From: Halobellus rarus
GTDB taxonomy: Archaea > Halobacteriota > Halobacteria > Halobacteriales > Haloferacaceae
Direction of reading: 5' to 3'
Assembly: GCF_024494595.1 (NCBI RefSeq)
Contig: NZ_JANHDI010000001.1
Span: 310,001-374,000, forward strand
DNA length: 64,000 nucleotides
In this document: piece after piece, positions 1 through 8,139 of the stretch
Layout: each line of letters opens with the position of its first letter
How positions within the stretch are numbered: the first letter of the stretch is position 1
Notes under the pieces: generated by a model
Seen by the model: only the letters and a program-made list of their open reading frames with translations
Databases searched by the model: none
Told to the model about the DNA's origin: nothing
Program-made: the position numbers and the translations under genes

Positions 1-1
1 C

Positions 2-1117
2 ACTCAGCGCGAGGAGTTCTCGGGACGCATCTCGCTGACGCAGCCCGAGATGGCGATCGAGTGGTACCTCGACCGCGCCGACCGCGAGCGGCTGGAGACG
101 AACCCGACGATCGCGGCCACCGTTGAAGACCGCGACGGGGTCGACGTGACCCACGACGAGGCGCGCGAGCAGACCCGTCCGATCCAGGCCGACCGCGTCT
201 GGATCGACAGCCTGCTCGAGGAGTACTTCGACGAGGAGGAGGACGCCGAGATGCTGGATCTCGTCCAGGTCCGCGCGCCCGAGGAGATCGAGATGACCCT
301 CGACGACCTCGTGCTCACCGGCGATCAGGAGGGCGAGATCCACAAGCTGATGCAGGCGATCGAACACCGCGAGTACCTCGCGGACATTGGCCTGCGCGAG
401 ATCGGCAAGATCCTCTTCGTCGGCCCGCCGGGGACGGGGAAGACGACCGTCTCACGGGCGCTCGCACACGAGCTCGGCCTCCCCTTCGTCGAGGTGAAGC
501 TCTCGATGATCACGAGCCAATACCTCGGCGAGACCGCGAAGAACGTCGAGAAGACCTTCGAGGTCGCAAAGCGGCTCTCGCCGTGTATCCTCTTCATCGA
601 CGAGTTCGACTCCGTCGCGAAGACGCGCCGCTCCGACGAGCACGCGGCGCTGAAGCGCGCGGTCAACACGCTCCTGAAGAGCATCGACGACATCTCGCTG
701 ATCCGCGACGAGGTGATCCTCATCGGCGCGACCAACCACCCCGATCAGCTCGACGCGGCGGCCTGGCGGCGCTTCGACGAGATCGTGAACTTCCCGAAGC
801 CGGACAGCGGGATGCGCGCGGACATCCTCCGCATCATCACCCGACGGATGGACATCGACGAGTTCGACCCGGAGGCCATCGCCGAACTGACCGAGGGACT
901 CACCGGCTCGGACCTCCGGATGGTGTTCCGCGAGGCCGTCCTGGAGGCGCTCACCGAAGAACGGATGACGCTCACACAGGACGACATCGTCGACGCCGTC
1001 GAGGACTTCGAGGAGCGGGACAACCTGAAGAATATGGATATGATGTCCGACGGCGAGCAGTTGGTCGCGGGCGACGGCGGAGACGGGAACTCGCACGACC
1101 ACTCCCACGACCACTGA
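2..1117 (+). CDS. AAA+ family ATPase, 5'-truncated by the window edge
   Basis: ATP-driven remodelling enzyme of the AAA+ class, related to Cdc48/proteasome-activating-type modules; substrate unknown. The frame is open from base 2 (reading TQREEFSGRISLTQPE) before the first Met at 50, so the true start lies outside the window. Visible motifs are Walker A GPPGTGKT (bases 424-447), Walker B ILFIDEFDS, the sensor-1 run LIGATNHP and an arginine finger region AAWRRFDE, followed by the small helical lid domain (LTGSDLRMVFREAV). There is one ATPase module and an acidic N-terminal segment. The C-terminus ends HDHSHDH, a histidine-rich tail that could bind metal. Family-level call is firm; the specific role is not known. 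Confidence 0.9.
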   Translation, partial: TQREEFSGRISLTQPEMAIEWYLDRADRERLETNPTIAATVEDRDGVDVTHDEAREQTRPIQADRVWIDSLLEEYFDEEEDAEMLDLVQVRAPEEIEMTLDDLVLTGDQEGEIHKLMQAIEHREYLADIGLREIGKILFVGPPGTGKTTVSRALAHELGLPFVEVKLSMITSQYLGETAKNVEKTFEVAKRLSPCILFIDEFDSVAKTRRSDEHAALKRAVNTLLKSIDDISLIRDEVILIGATNHPDQLDAAAWRRFDEIVNFPKPDSGMRADILRIITRRMDIDEFDPEAIAELTEGLTGSDLRMVFREAVLEALTEERMTLTQDDIVDAVEDFEERDNLKNMDMMSDGEQLVAGDGGDGNSHDHSHDH

Positions 1118-1244
1118 ATCGGTTGGGAAACAGCCCGACGGGACAAAACGACGCCGTCCTCGCCACTCCGCTGGACGGTACGGATTCTGTCGCCGCCGAT
1201 CGTTTCGGCCACGCTTATGAGTCGTCCGCCCTCACTCCTCTACG

Positions 1245-2069
1245 ATGCGGGTCACGCTCCTCGGCACGGGCGATACGACCGGGACGCCGACCGTGGATTG
1301 CGACTGCGAGACGTGCGCCGAAGCGCGCCGTCGCGGCGTCGAACGCACCCGCTTTTCGGTCCACGTCGAGAACGAGCGCACCGGCGAGTCGCTGCTCGTC
1401 GACTTCAGCCCGGACTTCCGGCACCAGTTCCTGACGCAGGCGGTCCCGCTTCCGGACGCCGGTATCGTCACGCACATCCACTTCGATCACCTCGACGGCC
1501 TCGGGAACGCCTACCGCCTCTTCGACGACCTCCCGGTGTACGCCGCCGACGAGACCGACCCGCTGACCGACGAGAGCGTCGCCGAGACCGTCTCGCGGAA
1601 GTACGATTACCTGGACCGCGTGAGCGTCCACGCTTGCTCTCCCTTCGAACCGTTCGAGGTCTGCGGGCTGGAGGTGACGCTCGTCCCCGTCGACCACCCG
1701 CCGCTGCTCTGTTACGGGCTGGCGATCGAGGATCCCGAAACGGGAGCGAAGCTGTCGCTGTCGGGCGATACGAGCTACGGCGTCCCCGAGGAATCGCGGG
1801 ACGTCCTCGACGACCCGGATCTGCTCCTCGCAGACGGGATCGTTCCGGCGTCGCTGAGCGAACATCACCCGCGCGGCGGGAAACACTTCGACGATGACGG
1901 CGTCCCGCGGACGTTCGGTCAGAAGCACATGACCAGAGAGGGCGCGCTCGACCTCGCGGCCGATCTCTCGGCGACGGCGACGCGCGTCGTCCACACGGCG
2001 CACTTTTACCCCGCCGAGGAGGCCTTCGAGGAACCGCTGGCCGTCGACGGCGAGGTCTACGAGTTGTGA
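1245..2069 (+). CDS. PhnP-like MBL-fold metallo-hydrolase
   Basis: Metallo-beta-lactamase-fold phosphodiesterase-type hydrolase, cytosolic, 274 residues. The metal site HIHFDH is at residues 77-82, with further ligands expected at His151, Asp175 and His250/His253. Near the N-terminus Cys19-x-Cys21-x2-Cys24 matches the extra structural zinc site known in PhnP-type cyclic phosphodiesterases, which sets it apart from RNase Z or glyoxalase II. No phn genes lie nearby, so a phosphonate role is not implied; a housekeeping cyclic phosphate or nucleotide hydrolase is as likely. It stands alone, co-directional with the AAA ATPase and convergent with doxX. Confidence 0.85.
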   Translation: MRVTLLGTGDTTGTPTVDCDCETCAEARRRGVERTRFSVHVENERTGESLLVDFSPDFRHQFLTQAVPLPDAGIVTHIHFDHLDGLGNAYRLFDDLPVYAADETDPLTDESVAETVSRKYDYLDRVSVHACSPFEPFEVCGLEVTLVPVDHPPLLCYGLAIEDPETGAKLSLSGDTSYGVPEESRDVLDDPDLLLADGIVPASLSEHHPRGGKHFDDDGVPRTFGQKHMTREGALDLAADLSATATRVVHTAHFYPAEEAFEEPLAVDGEVYEL

Positions 2070-2152
2070 TCGACGGAGTCAACGCCGGTACTGTAGCGGT
2101 CGTCGCGAAACCGAAAAGGCGTCGGTGGTGGCTGCCCTCGCCGCGGGCACTG

Positions 2153-2683
2153 CTACCCGAGGAGGTACTTCGCGATGCGCTTCTTCCCGAGTTCGGTCTG
2201 CTCGATGATCGCGTCCAGGCCGAGCACGCGGCCCGCGCCGAGGACGCCGAGCGTGACGAACAGCATCAGGCCCATCAGGTCGCCGTTGACCAGGCCGTGC
2301 GCCCAGCTAGCGTTCCCGAGGTAGAAGAACGTCATCAGGACGGCCCCGAAGAAGCTCGCCAGCCGGACGAGCGCGCCGGCGACGAGTCCGAGGCCGATGA
2401 GCGTCTCGCCCACCGGGACCATGAAGTTCGCGAACTCCACCATCCACGGCGTCTGGCCCGCCCAGACGAGGAAGCCCTGGATGGGGCTGGCCGCGCCCAC
2501 GTTGACGAGGTACCCCTGCGCGCTGAACGGTTCGCCCGCGACGAAGGCGAACTTGGTGATCCCCGCGTGGAGGAACCAGTAGCCCGTCACGACTCGGAGC
2601 ACGGCGACCCAGTAACCCGCGAGGGTGCCCCGTAGGTCGAACTCCACCGGATTTGCCAGTTTGGCCTGCGTGGATGTTGCCAT
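2153..2683 (-). CDS. DoxX family membrane protein
   Basis: Small integral membrane protein (176 residues) of the DoxX/DoxD-like family, related to quinol-linked oxidoreductase subunits; in most organisms the role is undefined. Four hydrophobic segments are visible, at about residues 22-40, 82-105, 108-125 and 133-155, with the family-typical GYWFLHAGITKF near the first. It ends in a basic tail (GKKRIAKYLLG). Upstream on the same strand are a TATA-like box (around 2727) and a strong Shine-Dalgarno GAGGTGA 8-14 bases before the ATG, so this gene has a short leader rather than being leaderless. No partner oxidase gene is adjacent. Confidence 0.85.
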   Translation of the reverse strand: MATSTQAKLANPVEFDLRGTLAGYWVAVLRVVTGYWFLHAGITKFAFVAGEPFSAQGYLVNVGAASPIQGFLVWAGQTPWMVEFANFMVPVGETLIGLGLVAGALVRLASFFGAVLMTFFYLGNASWAHGLVNGDLMGLMLFVTLGVLGAGRVLGLDAIIEQTELGKKRIAKYLLG

Positions 2684-2690
2684 CGTCGGT

Positions 2691-2697
2691 CACCTCA
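2691..2697 (-). promoter_or_regulatory. Shine-Dalgarno site of the doxX-like gene
   Basis: On the minus strand GAGGTGA precedes the ATG at 2683 by eight to fourteen bases and matches the archaeal anti-Shine-Dalgarno sequence well. A TATA-like TTTATACC lies near 2724-2731, so transcription should begin around 2700. It stands out because many genes in this window have the TATA box only about 27 bases from the start codon and no ribosome binding site. Confidence 0.6.
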
Positions 2698-2781
2698 CAT
2701 CTGGACGATCGACCGGAGAGACGGTATAAACCCGGGCCGGTTTTCAGTATTCTGGAACGGACTTACTCGAATTCGAAATAG

Positions 2782-3762
2782 CTACCTGAACCGGTCGAGC
2801 CCCGACTGCCGTCGCACGACGCCTGCCGGGTCCCGTCGCCAGGGCGTCCGCTCGTCCCGGAGTTCGTCGCCGTCGACGTCGGGCCTCGCTCCGGGGTCGT
2901 GAGCGCGACACCCCGCTCCGCAGGTCCGCCCGGGATCGACGACGCGGTCGAACTGGGCGCAGTAGGGCCGCCCGTCGGGAGTCGCCGCCGCGTGCGCACA
3001 CGCCGGGAGGTCGTACGTCCGCCAGCCCTTGCCGTAGGCCCGCTCGGCGACCCGCGTCCGAGCCCGCTCTTTCGCGTCGCTGTCGACGAGCGCGACCTCG
3101 GTCCGAAGCGGGCGCTCGGCGACCAGTTCGACGCCCGGACCGCCGGTCGACAGCGGTATCGCCTCGCGGATCACCTCGCGCGCTCCGTTCTCGAGGTCGA
3201 ACCGCCAGACGCCCACCTCGTCGGGGATCCGATTCAGATGCGCGCGCGTCACGTGACTCGCGGTCGCCAGGATCACTTCCTCGAACAGCCCGAGCGAGAC
3301 GTCCGTTCGGAGCTGTCTGCCCAGGGCTCCCGGCTCGCCGAGGTCGGGCTTGTTCTCGATGCCGACGAGGCCGCGGAACCACCCCTCGGGGTACCGCGTC
3401 GTCTGCCGGAGGTACTCCCGTCCCCCGCGCCGTTCCGTCGCGAAGAACCCGGCCTCGACGGCGGCGTCGACGACGGACTCGTGGAGTTCCTCGGAGTCGC
3501 GGACGACGCGGTTTCGCGGGACGCGCTCGCCGACGCCGACGGCGCTCTCGACGGCACGCACCGGAATCGTTCGATCGGTGATCCGCGCGCGCCGCTCGAA
3601 GTCGGGTCCGGGAACGATGCCGACGACGTCGGCGATGCGCCGGCCCGAACGCTCGACCGCCGCGCCCAGCTGGCGGCCGACGATCCACTCGGTCGACTCT
3701 TCGAGGTGCGCACAGAGTGCGAGTTCGAAGGCGAACTCCCGCGGCGTGTCGGCGTCGACCAC
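2782..3762 (-). CDS. DUF5787 protein, likely PD-(D/E)XK-fold nuclease with a cysteine cluster
   Basis: Haloarchaeal protein of the DUF5787 family, 326 residues with the GTG start chosen here. That start is favoured because the family begins near REFAFELALCAHLEE and a TATA-like TTTATTT lies about 25 bases upstream, giving a leaderless message. The sequence carries GRRIADVVG (Asp45) followed by VGIENKPD (Glu136-x-Lys138), the spacing and flavour of a PD-(D/E)XK nuclease active site. Cys17 near the N-terminus and Cys255, Cys268, Cys281 and Cys285 near the C-terminus recall the iron-sulfur 'staple' of Cas4/AddB nucleases. The family assignment comes from recall; nuclease activity is inference. 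The gene stands alone between doxX and a NifU-like gene. Confidence 0.75.
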   Translation of the reverse strand: MVDADTPREFAFELALCAHLEESTEWIVGRQLGAAVERSGRRIADVVGIVPGPDFERRARITDRTIPVRAVESAVGVGERVPRNRVVRDSEELHESVVDAAVEAGFFATERRGGREYLRQTTRYPEGWFRGLVGIENKPDLGEPGALGRQLRTDVSLGLFEEVILATASHVTRAHLNRIPDEVGVWRFDLENGAREVIREAIPLSTGGPGVELVAERPLRTEVALVDSDAKERARTRVAERAYGKGWRTYDLPACAHAAATPDGRPYCAQFDRVVDPGRTCGAGCRAHDPGARPDVDGDELRDERTPWRRDPAGVVRRQSGLDRFR

Positions 3763-3884
3763 GTCCGATCGAACGGTTCCACGAAATAAAAGCGCGCCGT
3801 CGGCTCCGGAGATCGCTGCCGCCCGTTGCTCCCTGCCGGAGCGTCGACGCCGCGATGTCCAGCTTCCGGGTGACCGCCCCGTTT

Positions 3885-4217
3885 TCAGAAGTGACCGGGG
3901 TCTTCGGTGCCGTACTGGAGCTCGCCGCCGCGGCCGCCCTCGACGGTGCTGTTCCCGTGGTCGCCGGCGCTCGGCACCTTCACGCGGACGTCCTCGATTT
4001 CCGCGAACTCCATCATCAGATCCGCCTTGATGTTGTCGGCCGTGATGTTCGAGATGCCGCAGCCGGCGCAGGCCCCTCCCAGCTCGACGACGACCTCGCC
4101 GGTGTCGGGGTCGGCCTTCCGGACGACGCTCTCGCCCCCGTGCATCTGGATGATCGGCATCTGCCCGGCCATCCACGTCTCGACGCGCCGCCGGAGAGAG
4201 TCCTCGGATTCGCTCAT
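3885..4217 (-). CDS. NifU C-terminal-like iron-sulfur scaffold protein
   Basis: Small cytosolic protein (110 residues) of the NifU/Nfu C-terminal domain family, which assembles or carries a [4Fe-4S] cluster on paired CxxC motifs of a dimer. The motif is GGACAGCG with Cys50 and Cys53, inside the conserved run that begins [10 protein letters not shown]. The start MSESEDS at 4217 is preferred to a longer frame opening at 4295 because the extra residues do not resemble the family. The tail after residue 85 is glycine-rich and specific to haloarchaea. No suf or isc genes are adjacent, so it is probably a stand-alone carrier. Confidence 0.85.
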   Translation of the reverse strand: MSESEDSLRRRVETWMAGQMPIIQMHGGESVVRKADPDTGEVVVELGGACAGCGISNITADNIKADLMMEFAEIEDVRVKVPSAGDHGNSTVEGGRGGELQYGTEDPGHF

Positions 4218-4368
4218 CACTCCCCATTCGACCCCGAAGCTTTGGAACCTTGCGGTTGTGCTCGCAGGGCTCTCCCGGGGACAAAAGTGTATCACGGTCT
4301 TCGAGGAGGGTCTCTACGTCCCCACGCTGCCCGGCGTAACACCCCGCTCTGTCCGCCCCGGGCGCCGA

Positions 4369-6018
4369 TCACTCCTCCTGGGACTTTCCCACGAGCCGCC
4401 AGGCGGCCAGTCCGAGGCCGGCGACGCCGGCCGCGACACCGAACCCCGGCGCACTGATTCCGCGGCCGTCGCTCGACGCGGACTCTGTCTCTGTCGCCCT
4501 CCTCTCGGTCGTCTCCGTCCGTGTCGCCTGTGAGGCGTCGCCGGATTCCGTCTCGATCCCCGAGACCGGCGTCGGCTCCCGGTCCGGCAGCACTTCTGGT
4601 GACCTGGCCTGTTCGCCGGCGTGATCGGGGAACGTGTACAGCCGACCCGGGACGTCGTCGACGCCCATACTGCTCGCGACGAAGAACCCCTCCCGCTCGC
4701 CGGCCTGCGCCAGCCGCGCGGTCCAGAACTTCGCGGCGAGTGGATCCCGCCACCACGAGACCTCCTCGGGCGCGCCGGGGTCGGAGACGTCGTGGCGCTT
4801 GACGCCGCCCTGGTACCACGAGGAGTAGAGGACGCCGCCCGCGATCTCGAAGTTGTGTGCGGTCGTCCAGACGCCGCCGTAGGTCGGATCCGGCGACGGC
4901 GGTGCCGGGATCGTCGCGCGGTATTCCGGCGATTCGGGATCGGAGACGTCCCAGAGATCGATGCCCGAGGGGCCGCCGTCGTAGGCGTCGGGCGCGGCGG
5001 TTCCACCGGCGGCGGTCGTCCCGCTGTCGGCCGCCGTAGGGGTCCGTGTCCCGCCAGCATCCGTTCCCGTCTCTCCTCCTTTCTCCCCCGCCGTCTGCAC
5101 CGCATCCCCGTCATCCGCTCGGATCCCCCACGACTCGCGGCCGACGCCCAGCAGCGTCCCCGACTCGTCGGTCGCGACGTAGTGGTGGTTCCCCGGCGGC
5201 AGCGTCGCCTCCCGGCGGGCCTCCGATCGGGAGAACGCCGCGAACGCCTCGGGGTCGCCGCCGCCGACGCTGCCCACGGCGACGGGGGCGTCGGGTTCGG
5301 AGACGTCGAGGAGCCAGGTGCCGGCGTCCCACATCGCGACGAAGGCCGTCGAGTCGCGAACGAAGACGTCGTGAACGCTCCGCAGCGTGCTCGGCACCTC
5401 GCCCCACGACGGATCGGCGTCTTCGAGCGCCCAGCGGCCGAGTTCCTCGCCCGTCTCCACGTCGAGGAGGACGAGCGGGTTCCGGCCACCGTCGTTGCCG
5501 GTGAGGTAGGCGACGCCGTCGCGGACGAAGCAGTTGTGGATCGGAAAGGACGTCTCGTGGAACGCCCGTTCCTCGGGGGTCTCTGGGTCGCTCACATCGA
5601 CGACGAGGACGCCCGCGAGCGCGCCGGGAAGCGGGTTCGCGGGGCCGACGACGACGAGCGTGTCCGGATCGGTCGCGTCGAGCTTCACGTCGAAGACGCC
5701 GCGGAGGGGCCCGCCGTCGCGGTCCGCGAGCGGTTCGCGCACGTCGGCGAGAAGTCGGGGCCGGTCCGGCACGGAGACGTCGACGGCGGCGTATCCGGTC
5801 GTGGCCGCGAGGTAAGCGACCTCGCCGTCGGGATCGACGACCGCCTCCTTCGCGCCCTCGACGTCGATGAACCCGTACGGCTCGTACGGCCCGGGATGAG
5901 CGGCTGCAGTCGACGCTCCCGCCGGTCCACTGCGCTCGACCAGGGCGCTCGTTCCGAACAGCGCGGCACCCGCTCCGAACAGCGCGCCGCCGGCACGCAG
6001 GACGTCGCGTCGACGCAT
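4369..6018 (-). CDS. Tat-exported LVIVD/beta-propeller surface protein with PGF-CTERM tail
   Basis: Predicted exported propeller-like protein, 549 residues, role unknown. The N-terminus [15 protein letters not shown] is a Tat signal (twin-Arg, hydrophobic stretch) ending near a [13 protein letters not shown] region. The body holds repeated VDVS-DPE-P and [12 protein letters not shown] units typical of LVIVD repeats, with a low-complexity Gly/Thr insert around residues 310-345. The last 30 residues contain PGF (524-526), a hydrophobic helix and a short basic end, which is the PGF-CTERM signal cut by archaeosortase; a Thr/Ser/Glu-rich stretch just before it could be O-glycosylated. Its ATG overlaps the stop of the ROK kinase gene by one base, so the two are probably co-transcribed. 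Confidence 0.85.
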   Translation of the reverse strand: MRRRDVLRAGGALFGAGAALFGTSALVERSGPAGASTAAAHPGPYEPYGFIDVEGAKEAVVDPDGEVAYLAATTGYAAVDVSVPDRPRLLADVREPLADRDGGPLRGVFDVKLDATDPDTLVVVGPANPLPGALAGVLVVDVSDPETPEERAFHETSFPIHNCFVRDGVAYLTGNDGGRNPLVLLDVETGEELGRWALEDADPSWGEVPSTLRSVHDVFVRDSTAFVAMWDAGTWLLDVSEPDAPVAVGSVGGGDPEAFAAFSRSEARREATLPPGNHHYVATDESGTLLGVGRESWGIRADDGDAVQTAGEKGGETGTDAGGTRTPTAADSGTTAAGGTAAPDAYDGGPSGIDLWDVSDPESPEYRATIPAPPSPDPTYGGVWTTAHNFEIAGGVLYSSWYQGGVKRHDVSDPGAPEEVSWWRDPLAAKFWTARLAQAGEREGFFVASSMGVDDVPGRLYTFPDHAGEQARSPEVLPDREPTPVSGIETESGDASQATRTETTERRATETESASSDGRGISAPGFGVAAGVAGLGLAAWRLVGKSQEE

Positions 6019-6986
6019 CAGAGCCGCGCTCTGTCTCCGGTCCCGTCGGTCATCGCGCTGGCCAGCGCACCCTTCACGACCACGTCGTCGCCGAGCGTCG
6101 TCAGTTGGATCTCGGGGACGTTCGACATCACCATCTCGTCCATCCGCTCGCGGACCGGATCGAGGATCCGATCGGGATTGTTGAGCGCGACCGCGCCGCC
6201 GACGTACACGATGAGCGGCGCGTAGGCGTGGACGATGTTCGCGACGCCCATCGCGTTCCAGTGGGCGAGTTGTTCGACGACGTGCGTGGCGAACTCGTCG
6301 GTCCCGTCGTGTTCGAAGACGTCGACGGCGGAGAAGTCCGGATCGTCGATCGGGAGGGCCGTCTCGATGTCGTCTTCCTCAAAGAGGAACTCCGCGTACC
6401 GCGGGATGTTGTTGCCCGAGCAGTACGCCTCCCAGTGGCCGTCGTGTCCGCAGCCGCAGGTGAGGATCCCCTGCGGGTCGACGGTCATGTGTCCGACTTC
6501 GCCCGCGTTGCCGTCCCACCCCGAGAGGACGTTGCCGTCGACGCAGACGCCCGCGCCGATGCCCGAGGAGATGGTGAGATAGACCATGTCGTCGGGGTTC
6601 CGGTCGGAGTAGAACCGCTCGCCGATGACGCCGGCGTTCGTATCGTTGTGGAGGTACACCTGATCGGTGTCGAAGAGCACCGACAGCGGGCCGGTGAGCG
6701 GGATGCGGTCGATCGTGTCCGGGAGGTTCGCCGGGTTCTCGACCGTGCCCTCCGCGAGGTCTAGCGGACCGATCGCGCCGATTCCCGCAGCGTTCACCTG
6801 TTCGGGGTCCACACCGCCCTCTGCGCACGCTTCTCTGGCGACCCGGAGAACGGCTTCGGTGACCGTGATTCCGGTCGGCCCCCGCGGAGTTCCGCGGTCG
6901 CTGCGTCCGATGACCGTGCCGCCGTCGTCGGCGACGACCGCACGGACGTTCGTCGCCCCGAGGTCGACGCCCACGTAGTAGGCCAT
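6018..6986 (-). CDS. ROK family sugar kinase (glucokinase-like)
   Basis: Cytosolic ATP-dependent sugar kinase of the ROK family, 322 residues, most like archaeal/actinobacterial glucokinases. The phosphate-binding motif [12 protein letters not shown] is at residues 5-16, the sugar-binding catalytic stretch HNDTNAG is in the middle, and the ROK zinc motif appears as GHMTVDPQG followed by [15 protein letters not shown]. Alternative substrates such as mannose or N-acetyl sugars cannot be excluded. A TATA-like GTTAAGT about 27 bases before the ATG suggests a leaderless message. The stop shares one base with the start of the exported propeller gene downstream, so that unexpected pair forms an operon. 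A glucose-6-phosphate isomerase gene lies at 48566-49858. Confidence 0.88.
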   Translation of the reverse strand: MAYYVGVDLGATNVRAVVADDGGTVIGRSDRGTPRGPTGITVTEAVLRVAREACAEGGVDPEQVNAAGIGAIGPLDLAEGTVENPANLPDTIDRIPLTGPLSVLFDTDQVYLHNDTNAGVIGERFYSDRNPDDMVYLTISSGIGAGVCVDGNVLSGWDGNAGEVGHMTVDPQGILTCGCGHDGHWEAYCSGNNIPRYAEFLFEEDDIETALPIDDPDFSAVDVFEHDGTDEFATHVVEQLAHWNAMGVANIVHAYAPLIVYVGGAVALNNPDRILDPVRERMDEMVMSNVPEIQLTTLGDDVVVKGALASAMTDGTGDRARL

Positions 6987-7149
6987 TGTGTCGATACGGG
7001 TGATCCCCGCACTTAACTCAGCGGGTTCGCGTCGATCCCGCGGCTGTGCATCCCGGCTGCGAACGCTCGATATTCGGCGTCGAAGACAGTCAGACCCGCA
7101 GCATCGCTACGTGGATGACCGCCTTGGATCGACCGCCCTCAACCGGAGT

Positions 7150-7608
7150 TCACTTGGTTCCGGCCCGAACGAACGTGACCGGACAGGGTGAATCGAGCAT
7201 CACCGTCTGACCGGTGCTTCCGAAGACCGCCTTGCCCGCCGGCGAGCGCCGTTCTCCACCGATGACGATACGGTCGGCGGCGACGGCCTCGGCCAGTTCC
7301 ACGATCGAGTCGGCGTGGTCGCCCACCGAACCACGAACCTCGTAGTCCACGTCGGCCTCGTCGAGTCGATCGACGATGTCACGGACGCTCGCGTGGCGCC
7401 CGGCGACGTCGTCGGGCGATACCTCGCCGGTATCGCGATCGAATTCCAGCTTTTCGAGCGCGTCTTCGTACTCGTCACGCGTGAACACGTGTCCGACGAC
7501 GACCGTCGCGCCCGTCGGTCCGGCGACGTCTAGCGTCTCCTCGGTCAACCGACCGATCTGATCTCGGTCGTTCGGTCCGACCGCCAGTAGAATCGTCTCT
7601 ATCGTCAT
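7150..7608 (-). CDS. UspA-domain universal stress protein
   Basis: Single-domain universal stress protein of 152 residues, an alpha/beta Rossmann-like cytosolic fold. It starts MTIETILLAVGPNDRDQ and ends in the ATP-binding-type signature IGGERRSPAGKAVFGST followed by a VML-DSPCPV strand, the G-x2-G-x9-G(S/T) pattern of the nucleotide-binding Usp class. The exact physiological role of such proteins in haloarchaea is not established; genomes carry many paralogues. A TATA-like TTTTAAAT lies about 33 bases before the ATG, so the leader is very short. It is monocistronic, between the ROK kinase and a DUF5611 gene. Confidence 0.9.
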   Translation of the reverse strand: MTIETILLAVGPNDRDQIGRLTEETLDVAGPTGATVVVGHVFTRDEYEDALEKLEFDRDTGEVSPDDVAGRHASVRDIVDRLDEADVDYEVRGSVGDHADSIVELAEAVAADRIVIGGERRSPAGKAVFGSTGQTVMLDSPCPVTFVRAGTK

Positions 7609-7683
7609 TTGTCACGATTGACTACTCGCTTCTGGGATTTAAAATCACGCCCCGGTCGCAGCGCCGTTGGATCCGCCCCCGGA

Positions 7684-8064
7684 TCAGTAATCCGGGGCGT
7701 CGTCCTCGACGTCCCGCTTCATCGAGTCGCGCCGCGACTTCGCGTCCCGGCCCGTCGCCTCGAGGAGGAAGTCGTTCTTCGCGTCGACCGCGTCGCCCGC
7801 GGCTTCGAGGTCGTCGGGCGAGAGTTCGGTCGGGTCGCGCTCCTCGAACTCGACGCCGAGTCGATCCTTCTTGCCGCTGTAGCTCACGGCTCCGGCGACG
7901 ATCCGCTCGAACACCGGGTTCTGCGGCTCTTCGACGACGTAGAGGTCGCTTCCCTTGTACTCCATCGTCCCCGAGATCGGGCCGAAGTACTCCTCGACCG
8001 TCGACTTCATATCCGGGATGCGATCCTCCAGCGTTTCCCCGCGACGCATCTTGTACTCCTTCAT
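7684..8064 (-). CDS. DUF5611 family protein
   Basis: Conserved haloarchaeal protein of the DUF5611 family, 126 residues, no known function. The start at MKEYKMRRGE is taken rather than the longer frame from 8130 because that is where family similarity begins. It has a mixed alpha/beta composition, no membrane segment and no cysteine motif. The first 70 residues (EEYFGPISGTMEYKGSDLY and following) form the conserved core and the tail is highly charged. It may be a soluble dimeric protein. No operon partner is evident: the gene upstream ends 75 bases away on the same strand. Confidence 0.75.
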   Translation of the reverse strand: MKEYKMRRGETLEDRIPDMKSTVEEYFGPISGTMEYKGSDLYVVEEPQNPVFERIVAGAVSYSGKKDRLGVEFEERDPTELSPDDLEAAGDAVDAKNDFLLEATGRDAKSRRDSMKRDVEDDAPDY

Positions 8065-8139
8065 GGGCCGTGGTTCGATAGGTGGTGGTTTACCTGTTTC
8101 GTCACCGACCGAGCGGAATCGGCCTCGCACATAAGAGCG

